DNA of 64,000 nt. Origin: Streptomyces sp. PsTaAH-137 (GTDB taxonomy: Bacteria; Actinomycetota; Actinomycetes; Streptomycetales; Streptomycetaceae). Below, in pieces: positions 43,455-51,777 of the stretch (the stretch's first letter is position 1; the number at the start of each line of letters is the position of its first letter). Made by a program: the position numbers and the translations under genes. Location: positions 124,001 to 188,000 of the forward strand of contig NZ_QLLY01000007.1 of assembly GCF_003259365.1 (NCBI RefSeq), read 5' to 3'. The notes beneath the pieces were generated by a model. That model was not told the DNA's origin and did not search any database. It worked only from the letters and a program-made list of their open reading frames with translations.

Positions 43455-44963
43455 ATGCCGGAGACCATCGCGGACATGCCCCGGCACGTGCGGGAGGAAC
43501 TGGCCCGCAGGTTGCGGCGCACCAAACGGGCCTACCGCAAGCAGGACGTCCAGGTCGTCGAGAAGCCCCTGCTCAAGCGGGCCGTCAGCGCCTCGGCGCT
43601 CGGCAACTGCATGGAATGGTTCGACTTCGGCGTCTACAGCTACCTCGCCGCGACCATCGGCAAGGTCTTCTTCCCCGGCGCCTCCCCGGGCGCCCAGCTG
43701 ATCTCGTCGTTCGCGACATTTGCTGCCGCGTTCGTGGTGCGTCCGCTCGGCGGTCTCGTCTTCGGCCCGCTCGGCGACCGCGTCGGACGGCAGAAGGTCC
43801 TCGCCACCACCATGATCATGATGGCGGCCGGCACGTTCTCGATCGGCCTCATCCCCAGTTACGCGACGATCGGCATCGCCGCTCCCATTCTTCTGCTGCT
43901 CGCCCGCATGGTGCAGGGCTTCTCCACCGGCGGCGAGTACGGGGGCGCCACCACCTTCGTCGCCGAGTACTCGCCCGACCGCCGACGCGGCTTCCTGTCC
44001 AGCTGGCTCGACTTCGGCACCTTCGTGGGTTACGCCCTCGGCTCCGCGCTGGTCACCGTGCTGAACACGGTCTTCACCGAGGACCAGATGTTGTCCTACG
44101 GCTGGCGGCTGCCGTTCCTGATCGCGGGACCGCTGGGCGTCATCGGCCTGTACATGCGGCTGAAGCTGGAGGAGTCGCCCGCCTTCCAGCAACAGCTGGA
44201 CGAGCACGAGAAGAGCCTCGCGCAGGACTCCGTCGGCAGCGAGTTCAAGACCATCGTCAAGGAGCACTGGCGCCCGCTGCTGATCTGCATGGGCCTGGTC
44301 CTGCTCTACAACGTCACCAACTACATGGTCACCGGCTACCTGCCCACCTATCAGACCGAGACCCTGGACCGCTCCCAGACCTCGGCCGACGTCCTCGTCC
44401 TCATCGGCATGGTCTGGATCGTCCTCCTCATCACCTTCCTCGGGCGCCTCAGCGACCACATCGGCCGACGCCCGCTCTACGCCGGCGCGGCAGCCGCCAT
44501 GATCGTCCTTGCCATCCCCGCCTTCCTCCTCATCAAGGCGCACGGCACCTGGCCACCCATCTTCGGCGTGCTGATCCTGTCCACGCTCCTCGCCTGCTTC
44601 GCCGCGCCGAGTGCCGCCACGCTGCCCGCGCTGTTCCCCACCGCCGTGCGGTACGCCGCCATGGGCATCGGCTTCAACTTCGCCGTCGCGGCCTTCGGAG
44701 GCACCACCCCGCTGATCACCGAAACACTCGTCAACGCGACCGGCGACAAACTCATCCCCGCCTACTACCTCATGGTCGCCGGCGTCATCGGCCTCATCAC
44801 CGTCAAGTTCCTGCCGGAGAGCGCCCAACTGCCCCTCAACGGCTCACAGCCGATGGTCGCCTCCGCGGAGGAGCAGCAGGAACTGATCGACACCTCTCAG
44901 GACCTGTACCAGTACGCCAAACAGAACACCCCGCCGGCCGCGTCCAACCAGCAGTCTCAGTAG
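43455..44963 (+). CDS. MHS-family MFS transporter (ProP-like)
   Basis: This 502-residue proton symporter has an N-terminal basic helix (residues 9-40) preceding helix 1, SALGNCMEWFDFGVYSYLAATIG. RPLGGLVFGPLGDRVGRQ forms loop 2-3 and FSTGGEYGGATTFVAEYSPDRRRGF loop 4-5. It is closest in pattern to ProP-type osmolyte (proline/betaine) transporters, though the tail (EEQQELIDTSQDLYQYAKQ) is short and not a clear coiled coil. GGAAG four bases before the ATG supports the start. Its 3' end overlaps the convergent TetR gene by seven bases. Confidence 0.9.
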   Translation: MPETIADMPRHVREELARRLRRTKRAYRKQDVQVVEKPLLKRAVSASALGNCMEWFDFGVYSYLAATIGKVFFPGASPGAQLISSFATFAAAFVVRPLGGLVFGPLGDRVGRQKVLATTMIMMAAGTFSIGLIPSYATIGIAAPILLLLARMVQGFSTGGEYGGATTFVAEYSPDRRRGFLSSWLDFGTFVGYALGSALVTVLNTVFTEDQMLSYGWRLPFLIAGPLGVIGLYMRLKLEESPAFQQQLDEHEKSLAQDSVGSEFKTIVKEHWRPLLICMGLVLLYNVTNYMVTGYLPTYQTETLDRSQTSADVLVLIGMVWIVLLITFLGRLSDHIGRRPLYAGAAAAMIVLAIPAFLLIKAHGTWPPIFGVLILSTLLACFAAPSAATLPALFPTAVRYAAMGIGFNFAVAAFGGTTPLITETLVNATGDKLIPAYYLMVAGVIGLITVKFLPESAQLPLNGSQPMVASAEEQQELIDTSQDLYQYAKQNTPPAASNQQSQ

Positions 44964-45604
44964 GGCAATCCCTCCGTCGCCGCCCGCAACGCGGCGTCGA
45001 GGCACGCCCCGATCTCGGCCCCGGACGCTCCCGGCCGGTCCCCGTAACGCCGCGCGAAGTCTTCCGCGGCCGCGCGCAGGGCCCCGTTGAGCGTCGCGGC
45101 GTGCACGGCGGTCCGCAGGGAGTCGGCGTCGTTCCCGGAGCGCTGCGCGAGAAGCCGGGCGAGGACGGGCAGCGCGTCGTCGTGGGCCTGGAGCCAGACG
45201 GCTCGCAGCGCGGGGTCGGTCGAGGTCATGCGGATCAGGTCGAGTATCGCGGGGGTACCGGGAGGCAGGTCGCTGATCCGGCAGGTCTCCGTGAAGAAGT
45301 CCAGCAGGCTCATGTCCGTGGGCCAGTGGCGCAGTCGGTCGACGACGAAGTCCAGTCCCGCGGCGAGCAGCGGCAGGACGCAGCTCTCCTTCGTGGGGAA
45401 GTAGCGCCACACCGTACGGGCGGACACCCCCACCGCCTCGGCGATCTGCTCCCCCGTCGTGGCGGTGACGCCCTGGGCGGCGAACAGGCGGACCGCCTCA
45501 TGGGCGATCTGAAAGCGCAGAGCCGTCTTGCGCCGCTCGACGAGGGAGGGCCTCTCACCCTCCGGCGCCGCTTGTTCCTGACCTCTCGACGGCGCCACAC
45601 GCAC
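44957..45604 (-). CDS. TetR-family repressor, divergent from GMC oxidoreductase/lipase operon
   Basis: The HTH domain reads IAHEAVRLFAAQGVTATTGEQIAEAVGVSARTVWRYFPTKES, followed by an all-helical C-terminal domain. The exact start is uncertain: GTG at 45604 or 45598 (behind a GGTGGGGCGAGG purine run) or ATG at 45655; the N-terminal residues are not conserved. It faces the GMC-oxidoreductase/lipase operon with the palindrome at 45745-45759 in between, so it probably controls that operon and itself. It shares no sequence with the transporter it overlaps. Confidence 0.83.
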   Translation of the reverse strand: MRVAPSRGQEQAAPEGERPSLVERRKTALRFQIAHEAVRLFAAQGVTATTGEQIAEAVGVSARTVWRYFPTKESCVLPLLAAGLDFVVDRLRHWPTDMSLLDFFTETCRISDLPPGTPAILDLIRMTSTDPALRAVWLQAHDDALPVLARLLAQRSGNDADSLRTAVHAATLNGALRAAAEDFARRYGDRPGASGAEIGACLDAALRAATEGLPY

Positions 45605-45744
45605 CCTCGCCCCACCGCCCTCGATCGCCCGGTGCACGCAGCATAGCGGCGGCATGCCCGGCCACCAGAGGGTTTGTCGGCCGCAGGCTCCGGAGCGCGT
45701 GCGGCCCTTCCGGTTGGCGCCGGAGATTTCAGATGCAGACACCT

Positions 45745-45759
45745 TGTCACTCAGTGACA
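45745..45759. promoter_or_regulatory. Palindromic candidate TetR operator
   Basis: TGTCACTCAGTGACA has perfect six-base arms around a three-base centre, the usual size of TetR-family sites. It lies in the 309-base region between the TetR gene and the GMC oxidoreductase gene, where I see no other gene. Confidence 0.6.
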
Positions 45760-45913
45760 GCCACTCCTACTCTCGGGTAGGCAACCGGCGAGTAACCACA
45801 CCTCTCGTCCGTGGCTTGACATGCGCATGCAATACGGCCGTGCGCTTAGGCGGCAGGACCTGCCCCTTTGAGCCCCCGGCCCAGCCCTCAGTCCCCCACT
45901 CGATGGAGCCCGC

Positions 45914-47515
45914 ATGCCCACCCCCAGCCGCCGCGCCGTGCTGAGCGGCGCCGCCGGACTCGCCGCCGCCGCTCTCCCGTCCCGGGCCCGCGCCTCGTCG
46001 GCAGCCCCCGCACGCGTCCGGCCGACCGAGGAAGAACACCGGGTCGTCGTCATCGGATCCGGCTTCGGCGGCGGCGTCGCCGCACTGCGACTGGCCCAGG
46101 CCGGCGTCACCGTCACCGTGCTGGAACGCGGCCGCCGCTGGCCGACCGGCCCGAACGCCGAGACCTTCCCCCGCGTGTCCGGCCTCGACAAACGCGCCCT
46201 TTGGTACGGCACCCTGCCCGAAGCGATCAGGCCGCTCGCCCGCCTGATCGGCACTCCCCTGAACTTCGCCCCCTACGCCGGACTCCTCGAACCCGTGCTC
46301 GGCGAGAACATCCTGAGCGTCTGCGCGGCCGGGGTCGGCGGCGGATCACTCGTCTACCAGGGCATGACCCTCCAGCCCTCGGAGGCGGTGTTCAACACCT
46401 GGCTGCCCGCCGGCCTCGACTACGCGCGCATGGACCGGATCCACTATCCGCGTGTCGCCCGCATGCTCCAGGTCGCCACCGCACCCGATGCACTGATCGA
46501 CACGCCCACCTACTACGCGGCCCGTACCTTCGCCGAGCGGGCCCGGCGGGCCGGCTACGACGTCGAGAAGATCCCCATGCCGATCGACTGGGCCTACGCC
46601 CAGGCAGAGTTGCGCGGCGAGATGAAGCCGTCGTACACGAACGGGGACTGCGCGCTCGGCGTGAACAACGGCGGGAAGCACTCCGTCGACGTGACCTACC
46701 TCCACCAGGCCGAAGCCACCGGCAAGGTCACCGTCCAGACCCACCACAACGTCACTTCCGTGGCACGGGCCGCCGACGGCCGATGGGAAGTCTCCGTCGA
46801 CCGCACCGACGACTCGGGCACCGTGCTGGAGCAGAAGATCCTCACCTGCCGCGCCCTGATCATGGCGGCCGGCAGCGTCAACACCAGCAAGCTCCTCGTC
46901 CGTGCGGGCGCCACCGGCGCCATCCCCGACCTGCCCGACGGGGTCGGCTCCGGCTGGGGCACCAATGGCGACCGCATCTACGCCTGGACCGACCTCCAGG
47001 AGGACTTCGGCAAGGAGCAAGGAGGCCCGGTCGTCTACGGCAGCAAGGCCTGGGACGATCCAGCCACCGCGAACACCGTCATCCAGGCGTCCCTTCCTCC
47101 CCTGGGCCTCGACACCAGGACGACCATGCTCGTCGGCTTCGGAGTGAGCGCCGACCGCGGTCAGTTGCGCTACGACTCCTCCACCGACTCCGTGTCCCTG
47201 CACTGGCCGCGCAACGGGGACACGGGCAGCCATCGCGCCATCCACCGCCGGGTCACCGAGGTGTCGCGCGGCCTCGGCGTCCTGACCGACACCAACGCCT
47301 TGGTCAACAGCACCTGGCACCCGCTGGGCGGAGCCCCCATGGGCACCGTGTGCGACCTGAACGGCCGCGTACAGGGCCAGAAGGGACTGTACGTACTCGA
47401 CGGCGCGCTCATCCCCGGCACCACGGGCGCGTGCAACCCGTCCATGACCATCGCCGCCGTCGCGGAACGGGCGCTCGACACCATCACCGCCCAGGACATC
47501 GACACCGTCATCTGA
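45914..47515 (+). CDS. Tat-exported GMC oxidoreductase (cholesterol-oxidase-like)
   Basis: The FAD enzyme has 533 residues. Ser-Arg-Arg-Ala at residues 5-8 and an Ala-rich helix make a Tat-type signal. VVVIGSGFGGGVAALRLAQAG is the FAD-binding fold (about 43-63). GVGGGSLVYQGM, WHPLGGAPMG and ACNPSMTIAAVAER correspond to the substrate-cap and His/Asn active-site blocks of cholesterol oxidases. The glutamate block FAE(I/V)AP of ChoA is not present; the aligned text is VIQASLPP. Substrate could be a sterol or another alcohol. It is followed after 48 bases by a secreted lipase gene and is divergent from TetR. Confidence 0.85.
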   Translation: MPTPSRRAVLSGAAGLAAAALPSRARASSAAPARVRPTEEEHRVVVIGSGFGGGVAALRLAQAGVTVTVLERGRRWPTGPNAETFPRVSGLDKRALWYGTLPEAIRPLARLIGTPLNFAPYAGLLEPVLGENILSVCAAGVGGGSLVYQGMTLQPSEAVFNTWLPAGLDYARMDRIHYPRVARMLQVATAPDALIDTPTYYAARTFAERARRAGYDVEKIPMPIDWAYAQAELRGEMKPSYTNGDCALGVNNGGKHSVDVTYLHQAEATGKVTVQTHHNVTSVARAADGRWEVSVDRTDDSGTVLEQKILTCRALIMAAGSVNTSKLLVRAGATGAIPDLPDGVGSGWGTNGDRIYAWTDLQEDFGKEQGGPVVYGSKAWDDPATANTVIQASLPPLGLDTRTTMLVGFGVSADRGQLRYDSSTDSVSLHWPRNGDTGSHRAIHRRVTEVSRGLGVLTDTNALVNSTWHPLGGAPMGTVCDLNGRVQGQKGLYVLDGALIPGTTGACNPSMTIAAVAERALDTITAQDIDTVI

Positions 47516-47563
47516 ACCGATCCCAACACCGCCAGCTCACGAACGACGAGCGAGGAGAACACC

Positions 47564-48922
47564 TTGAGCCGCAAGAGAGCCCGTTCCCGTTGCACATCCC
47601 CCATCGCGTCGCCGCTCGCCCTCGTCGCCGCAGGCGCGCTGTGCGTGTGCGCGGCGGCGGTACCGGCCTCCGCACAGGACACGGCCCCCGTCGTCTCCCG
47701 CGGGGTCACCATCCCCGCCTTCTACACCCCGCCCACCGAACTGCCCGCCCAGGACGGCACGTTGCTGCGGACCGGGGCGATGCCGCTCGGCCTGAGCATC
47801 CCCGGCCTCGACGGCCACCCGATGCCGGGCACCGCGACCCGGCTGATGTACAAGTCGACCGACTCGTCCGGGCAGCCGGTCGCCGTGACCGGCGCGTACA
47901 TCGAGCCCACCGCCAAGTGGAAGCACTCCGGACCGCGCCCGCTGGTCGCGGTGGCACCGGGCACCATGGGCCAAGGCGACCAGTGCGCCGCCTCGTTCGC
48001 CCTGGAGCATCCGCTCACCCTCAACGGCGACACGGTCTCCGTCGGCTACGAAGCACTGGCCGTCTACCGCATCCTGGCCACCGGAGCCGCTGTCGTCATC
48101 ACCGACTACGTCGGCCTCGGTGCCACCGACCGGCTCCACACCTATGTCAACCGCCTGGACGAGGGCCACGCCCTGCTGGACGCGGCCCGCGCCGCGCGCG
48201 CCGTACCCGGAGCGTCGGTCACCTCGGCCTCCCCCACCGGGCTGTACGGCTACAGCCAGGGCGGCGGTGCCACCGCGGCCGCCGCCGAACTCCAGCCCTC
48301 CTACGCCCCCGACATCCCGCTCGCCGGCACCTACTCCGGTGCTCCGCCCGCGGATCTCACCTCCACCATGAAGGGCATCGACGGCAGCGCTCTGGCCGGC
48401 GCCCTGGCCTGGTCGATCAACGGGTTCGCCCAGGCCGACCCCGATCTGCGGGCGGTCGTCCGAGCGAACATCAACGAGGCGGGCAAGGCAGCCCTGGACG
48501 ACGCCTCCACCATGTGCGTCGGCGACGCGCTGTTCGGCTACGGCTTCGCCAAGAGCACCAAGTGGACCAAGGACGGGACCTCCATCGCGGACGTCATCGC
48601 CTCCGAACCGCGTGCGCAGGCCGCCCTGGACCGACAGCGCATCGGCACGCTCAAGCCGGCCGGTCCGGTGCGGGTGGCCACCGGTATCCACGACGACATC
48701 GTTCCGCACGGGCAGGCCCGGCAACTGGCCAAGGACTGGTGCGGCAAGGGCGGCGACGTCACGTACAAGGCCATCGCCCTGCCGAACCTGGGCGACAAGA
48801 TCCTGACCAACCATCTCGTGCCTCTCCTCACCGATCAGGGTGACGCCGTCTCCTGGCTGGAGGACCGCCTCTCGGGCAAGCCGGCCACGTCGAACTGCCG
48901 GACCATGCCGGTGCAGCCCTGA
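47564..48922 (+). CDS. Secreted lipase (secretory LIP family)
   Basis: This 452-residue exported lipase starts with TTG behind GAGGAG. Its signal peptide reaches about residue 37 (ASAQDTAP). The nucleophile elbow is GYSQGG, the acid is likely the Asp in GIHDDIVP, and the His is in LTNHLVP. This is the LIP/secretory lipase family known from Candida and actinomycetes. Downstream of a cholesterol-oxidase-like gene it might release alcohols such as sterols from esters for oxidation; that link is an inference from gene order. Confidence 0.88.
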   Translation: MSRKRARSRCTSPIASPLALVAAGALCVCAAAVPASAQDTAPVVSRGVTIPAFYTPPTELPAQDGTLLRTGAMPLGLSIPGLDGHPMPGTATRLMYKSTDSSGQPVAVTGAYIEPTAKWKHSGPRPLVAVAPGTMGQGDQCAASFALEHPLTLNGDTVSVGYEALAVYRILATGAAVVITDYVGLGATDRLHTYVNRLDEGHALLDAARAARAVPGASVTSASPTGLYGYSQGGGATAAAAELQPSYAPDIPLAGTYSGAPPADLTSTMKGIDGSALAGALAWSINGFAQADPDLRAVVRANINEAGKAALDDASTMCVGDALFGYGFAKSTKWTKDGTSIADVIASEPRAQAALDRQRIGTLKPAGPVRVATGIHDDIVPHGQARQLAKDWCGKGGDVTYKAIALPNLGDKILTNHLVPLLTDQGDAVSWLEDRLSGKPATSNCRTMPVQP

Positions 48923-48984
48923 GCCGACCATCCTGGATGGTCTTGGGCCGGGCCGGGCAGGGGCCCGACAGGGAGGTGGCCGCC

Positions 48985-49158
48985 ATGCTGCTCGCTCTGA
49001 TTCTCGTACTGCTCCTGCTGATGCGTCCGCTGAACTGGGGGACGGTGCTGCTCGGACTGCTCTTCGCCCTGTTCTGTGCGGGGGTGCAGCTGAAACGGCC
49101 GAGGCTCACGATCGCGGGCGGCATCGGGATCGCGCTCTTCCTGCTGTTGGGGCTCTGA
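48985..49158 (+). CDS. Small two-helix membrane protein
   Basis: This 57-residue protein starts MLLALILVLLLLMRPLNWG and has two hydrophobic segments separated by CAGVQLKRPRL. GGGAGGTG six bases before the ATG decides the start; the frame is open from 48937. It ends at the terminator at 49173. The function is unknown; it is likely a membrane peptide of a common actinomycete type. Confidence 0.68.
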   Translation: MLLALILVLLLLMRPLNWGTVLLGLLFALFCAGVQLKRPRLTIAGGIGIALFLLLGL

Positions 49159-49172
49159 CGCGGACATGTGTT

Positions 49173-49207
49173 GCACCAGGAGGCCGTCACACTCGGCCTC
49201 CTGGTGC
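49173..49207. terminator. Strong terminator hairpin
   Basis: GCACCAGGAGGCC (49173-49185) pairs exactly with GGCCTCCTGGTGC (49195-49207) around a nine-base loop. It lies between the small membrane protein and the convergent SRPBCC gene and can serve both directions. Confidence 0.9.
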
Positions 49208-49253
49208 GACGCAATGCGGCGCAGGGCCTGATCACGGGGCGTTCCGTCCGCGC

Positions 49254-49766
49254 TCAGGCCGCGTCGCCGTCGCTCTCCAGCTCCCTCTTGAGGTTCGCCA
49301 GCGTCCTGTCGATGTTGCGCGCCTGAAAGGCGGCGAAGGTGTGACCGGAGGTGGCGATCCTGTCGAAGGCATGGGCGACGAAGGTGGGCCATGCGCGCCG
49401 GTCGTCGGTCCAGGTCTCCGTCACACGTGTGCCGTTCCCGGTGGGCTCGAAGCGGTACTCCCACGTGGCGATCGGGCCGGGCAGACGCGGTCGGCGGACA
49501 CCGATCGCGTGGACGCGGAAGGCGAAGCGGCTGCCGGGGTCGGCTGCCGTGACGGTGCAGCGGGTGACCCACCGAAAACGTCCGCGCTTGTTGCGTCCGA
49601 CGAAGGTGGTCCCCAGCGCGGCAGGACCGGCCGGAGAATCGTCCGTCGTGCCCCGGTTCTCCGGACTCCAGCGGCCCATGTCCGCGGGCCGGCTCACGGC
49701 TTGGTAGGCGACATCGGGCGCCACGCCGACCACGATGCTGCTGCTCACGGTGAATACGCGGGTCAC
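49254..49766 (-). CDS. SRPBCC-family (START/Bet v1-like) protein
   Basis: This 170-residue cytoplasmic protein has the helix-grip pattern: VSSSIVVGVAPDVAYQAVSRPADMGRWSPEN, TFVGRNKRGRFRWVTRCTVTAADPG, and FEPTGNGTRVTETWTDDR. Such proteins bind hydrophobic ligands or act as polyketide cyclases; members with this pattern are usually unassigned. GGAGGGA seven bases before the GTG at 49766 favours that start over the ATG at 49790. Its neighbour at 49812 is read the same way with 45 bases between. Confidence 0.82.
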   Translation of the reverse strand: MTRVFTVSSSIVVGVAPDVAYQAVSRPADMGRWSPENRGTTDDSPAGPAALGTTFVGRNKRGRFRWVTRCTVTAADPGSRFAFRVHAIGVRRPRLPGPIATWEYRFEPTGNGTRVTETWTDDRRAWPTFVAHAFDRIATSGHTFAAFQARNIDRTLANLKRELESDGDAA

Positions 49767-49811
49767 TGCAGTTCCCTCCCGACGGAACAACTTGCTACTG
49801 CCGAGTAGAGA

Positions 49812-50462
49812 TCATAGGGATCGCGGCGCGGATCGCGCGCCGCTGCGGTGGGCGGAGATGCCGAACGCCAGCAGCCAGTAGCTGAGGAGCGCCCCCATCA
49901 GTGCGGTGGAGCCCCAGCCGTTGGCTGCGTAGAAGTGCGCGGGAATGTTGCCGAAGAACAGGGAGGGCACGAAGGCCAGGTTGACCGCTGCCAGGACGTA
50001 CGCCGACCTGCCCGTCCAACGCGGCAGGAGCCGCGTGCGTGAGACGGCGAAGCCCAGCGCGGTGAGGAACAGCGCCAGCATCAGGCGGGAGATCGACCCG
50101 TAGAGGATGTAGGTGCCGCTGACCGCGATGGTCGGGTCGATCGGGCGGTCGGCGGCGATGACCGCTCCCGCCTCCAGACCGCTGGAGACCAGGGTGATCG
50201 TCGCGTAGACCAGACCCGCGGCGAAGGCGATCGAGCCGGCCCACTCGTACTCCGGGCTCACCCGCTTGACCAGTTCCCGGAACGCGGTCACGAACACGAG
50301 CAGGAAGGCGAGGGCCAGGATCCCGATCAGCAGCCTGCCCAGCACGTTCGCGTCCGGCGGCGGGCCCGAGTAGACGAAGTACAGGGGCACTTCGATGATG
50401 AAGGCGGCCGCGGCGGCGATGCCCGCGGCGCCGGTCAGGCGCCGCGCGAAGGTCTCGGTCAT
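49812..50462 (-). CDS. DUF4386-type integral membrane protein
   Basis: This 216-residue protein has about six transmembrane segments: AAGIAAAAAFIIEVPLYFVYSG, LLIGILALAFLLVFVTAF, IAFAAGLVYATITLVSSGL, ISRLMLALFLTALGFAVSRT and two more. The PANVLG-like FYAAN and GSTALMGALLSYWLLAFGI blocks are typical of DUF4386 proteins. GGGGGACACCC precedes the ATG at 50462; the frame is open upstream to 50519. Function unknown. Confidence 0.78.
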   Translation of the reverse strand: MTETFARRLTGAAGIAAAAAFIIEVPLYFVYSGPPPDANVLGRLLIGILALAFLLVFVTAFRELVKRVSPEYEWAGSIAFAAGLVYATITLVSSGLEAGAVIAADRPIDPTIAVSGTYILYGSISRLMLALFLTALGFAVSRTRLLPRWTGRSAYVLAAVNLAFVPSLFFGNIPAHFYAANGWGSTALMGALLSYWLLAFGISAHRSGARSAPRSL

Positions 50463-50660
50463 GGGTGTCCCCCGGTGGGTGTGGTGGGTGCTTTTCGTCG
50501 GCTCGTTCGCCGACACCAAGCAGCCTGCCCTGCGCCGGGGCCCGCGTCGGTGGGTCTGAACACCGAAGTGGGGGTGGTCCCAGCACCACCGTCCGCAGCC
50601 CCGGGCCCCGAGGGGTCGCCATTTCAGCCGGAAGGGGTGATTGATCCGGCCAGGTACGTC

Positions 50661-51728
50661 TCAGGATTCCGACAAAGGCGCAGGTGAACGGCCTATGGTC
50701 ACGGCGCCGCGCGCGCGTTCCGTCGAGACGGCCGCCATGGCGTCGAGCGACGCGTCGGCGACGGGCAGCAGATGGGCGTCGACCCAGGTGTCACCGTTCG
50801 AGGCGTTGGCCCAGGGGTCCTCGATCACGACGGCGCCGGGCACGGTGCCGTGGCAGAGGACCCAGTGCGGTACGTCGAACCCCAGCATGTCGGCGAGCGA
50901 GACCAGCAGGAGCACGCTCTCCCGCCGGTCGAGGGTGGCGCGGATGTCGGTGATCGACAGCCGGCGCGCGTCGACGGGGACACCGATCCGGGCGGCCTGT
51001 GTGCGCGAGGTGCGCTGGAGCAGAGCGCGCCACTCCTGTTCCTCGGCCGGGAGGTGGTCCAGCAGGACGGGTGCGTCCGTGTCGAGATGGATCGTCACCG
51101 GGGACGTCGGCCACGCCCGGCGTACGGCGACACCGAGGCCCACGGGCTCGCAGGCGGGGAAGTTGGTCGCGTCGCGCCACAGGGTCAGCTCCGCCTCGCG
51201 GTCGAGGTCTCCACGCGTGAGAGTCCCCATGTGGGTCTGCGCGATCAGCGCGGTGACGGCGCCGCACGTGAAGTGCGTGGTCTGGCCGTAGTACGGGGGC
51301 TCGGGCACCGCGCCGTCGTGCAGCCAGCGCACGTATCCGCTCGCGGGGCCGTCCTCCGTCGCGGACTGTGTGAGCGGCGGGGACAGTTGTACGAAGCCCG
51401 CGGTCGCGGCGGCCTCGTGGTCGGCGGTCCAGCCTTCCCACTTGACCTGGGCGAGCCCGTGCCGACGGGCATGCTCGACGACGGCCGCAGCGGCGGCCGG
51501 TGCGTCGCCGACGGCGTCGACGATCTTCAGGTACGCCGTGTGCGGACGGGCCGTCACCAGCGCCGCGGCGGACCACTCCCCGCCGTCGCCGCCCGGGACA
51601 GCCACCAGGTGCGGGGATTGAGCGGAGCGGTCGACGGTCTTCCAGCGCTCGGGCACGTCCAGGTGTCCGAGCCGCTCCAGCAGGGCCGGTGACGTGTCGG
51701 AGTCGAACGGGACGACGGTGCTGTTCAC
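50661..51728 (-). CDS. Peptidase C39-like protein at end of siderophore operon
   Basis: The protein has 355 residues. The first 120 look like a GNAT-type fold (HTAYLKIVDAVGD, AAAAVVEHARRHGLAQVKWEG). The rest is a papain-like C39 domain with Cys155 in THFTCGAVTALIA, His in DVPHWVLCHG and Asp in VVIEDPWAN. It has no membrane or ATPase domain, so it is not a bacteriocin exporter. It follows the siderophore permease by 49 bases and is probably co-transcribed. A role in processing a siderophore or peptide conjugate is only a guess from context. Confidence 0.8.
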   Translation of the reverse strand: MNSTVVPFDSDTSPALLERLGHLDVPERWKTVDRSAQSPHLVAVPGGDGGEWSAAALVTARPHTAYLKIVDAVGDAPAAAAAVVEHARRHGLAQVKWEGWTADHEAAATAGFVQLSPPLTQSATEDGPASGYVRWLHDGAVPEPPYYGQTTHFTCGAVTALIAQTHMGTLTRGDLDREAELTLWRDATNFPACEPVGLGVAVRRAWPTSPVTIHLDTDAPVLLDHLPAEEQEWRALLQRTSRTQAARIGVPVDARRLSITDIRATLDRRESVLLLVSLADMLGFDVPHWVLCHGTVPGAVVIEDPWANASNGDTWVDAHLLPVADASLDAMAAVSTERARGAVTIGRSPAPLSES

Positions 51729-51777
51729 GGGTGTGTCCTTCGGGTCCTTCGGGGCTTCGTCTCGGTGGGGCGGCGGG

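Noticed and set aside
43227..44828. Minus-strand open frame opposite the MHS transporter (and similar ones opposite 39006, 45914 and 47564)
   Set aside because: Charged low-complexity translations and exact antisense overlap with well-recognised families show that they are codon-bias artefacts.
45868..48843. 991-codon plus-strand frame overlapping the GMC oxidoreductase and lipase genes
   Set aside because: It is Arg/His/Pro-rich and out of frame with two clear enzyme genes that have their own starts and stops.
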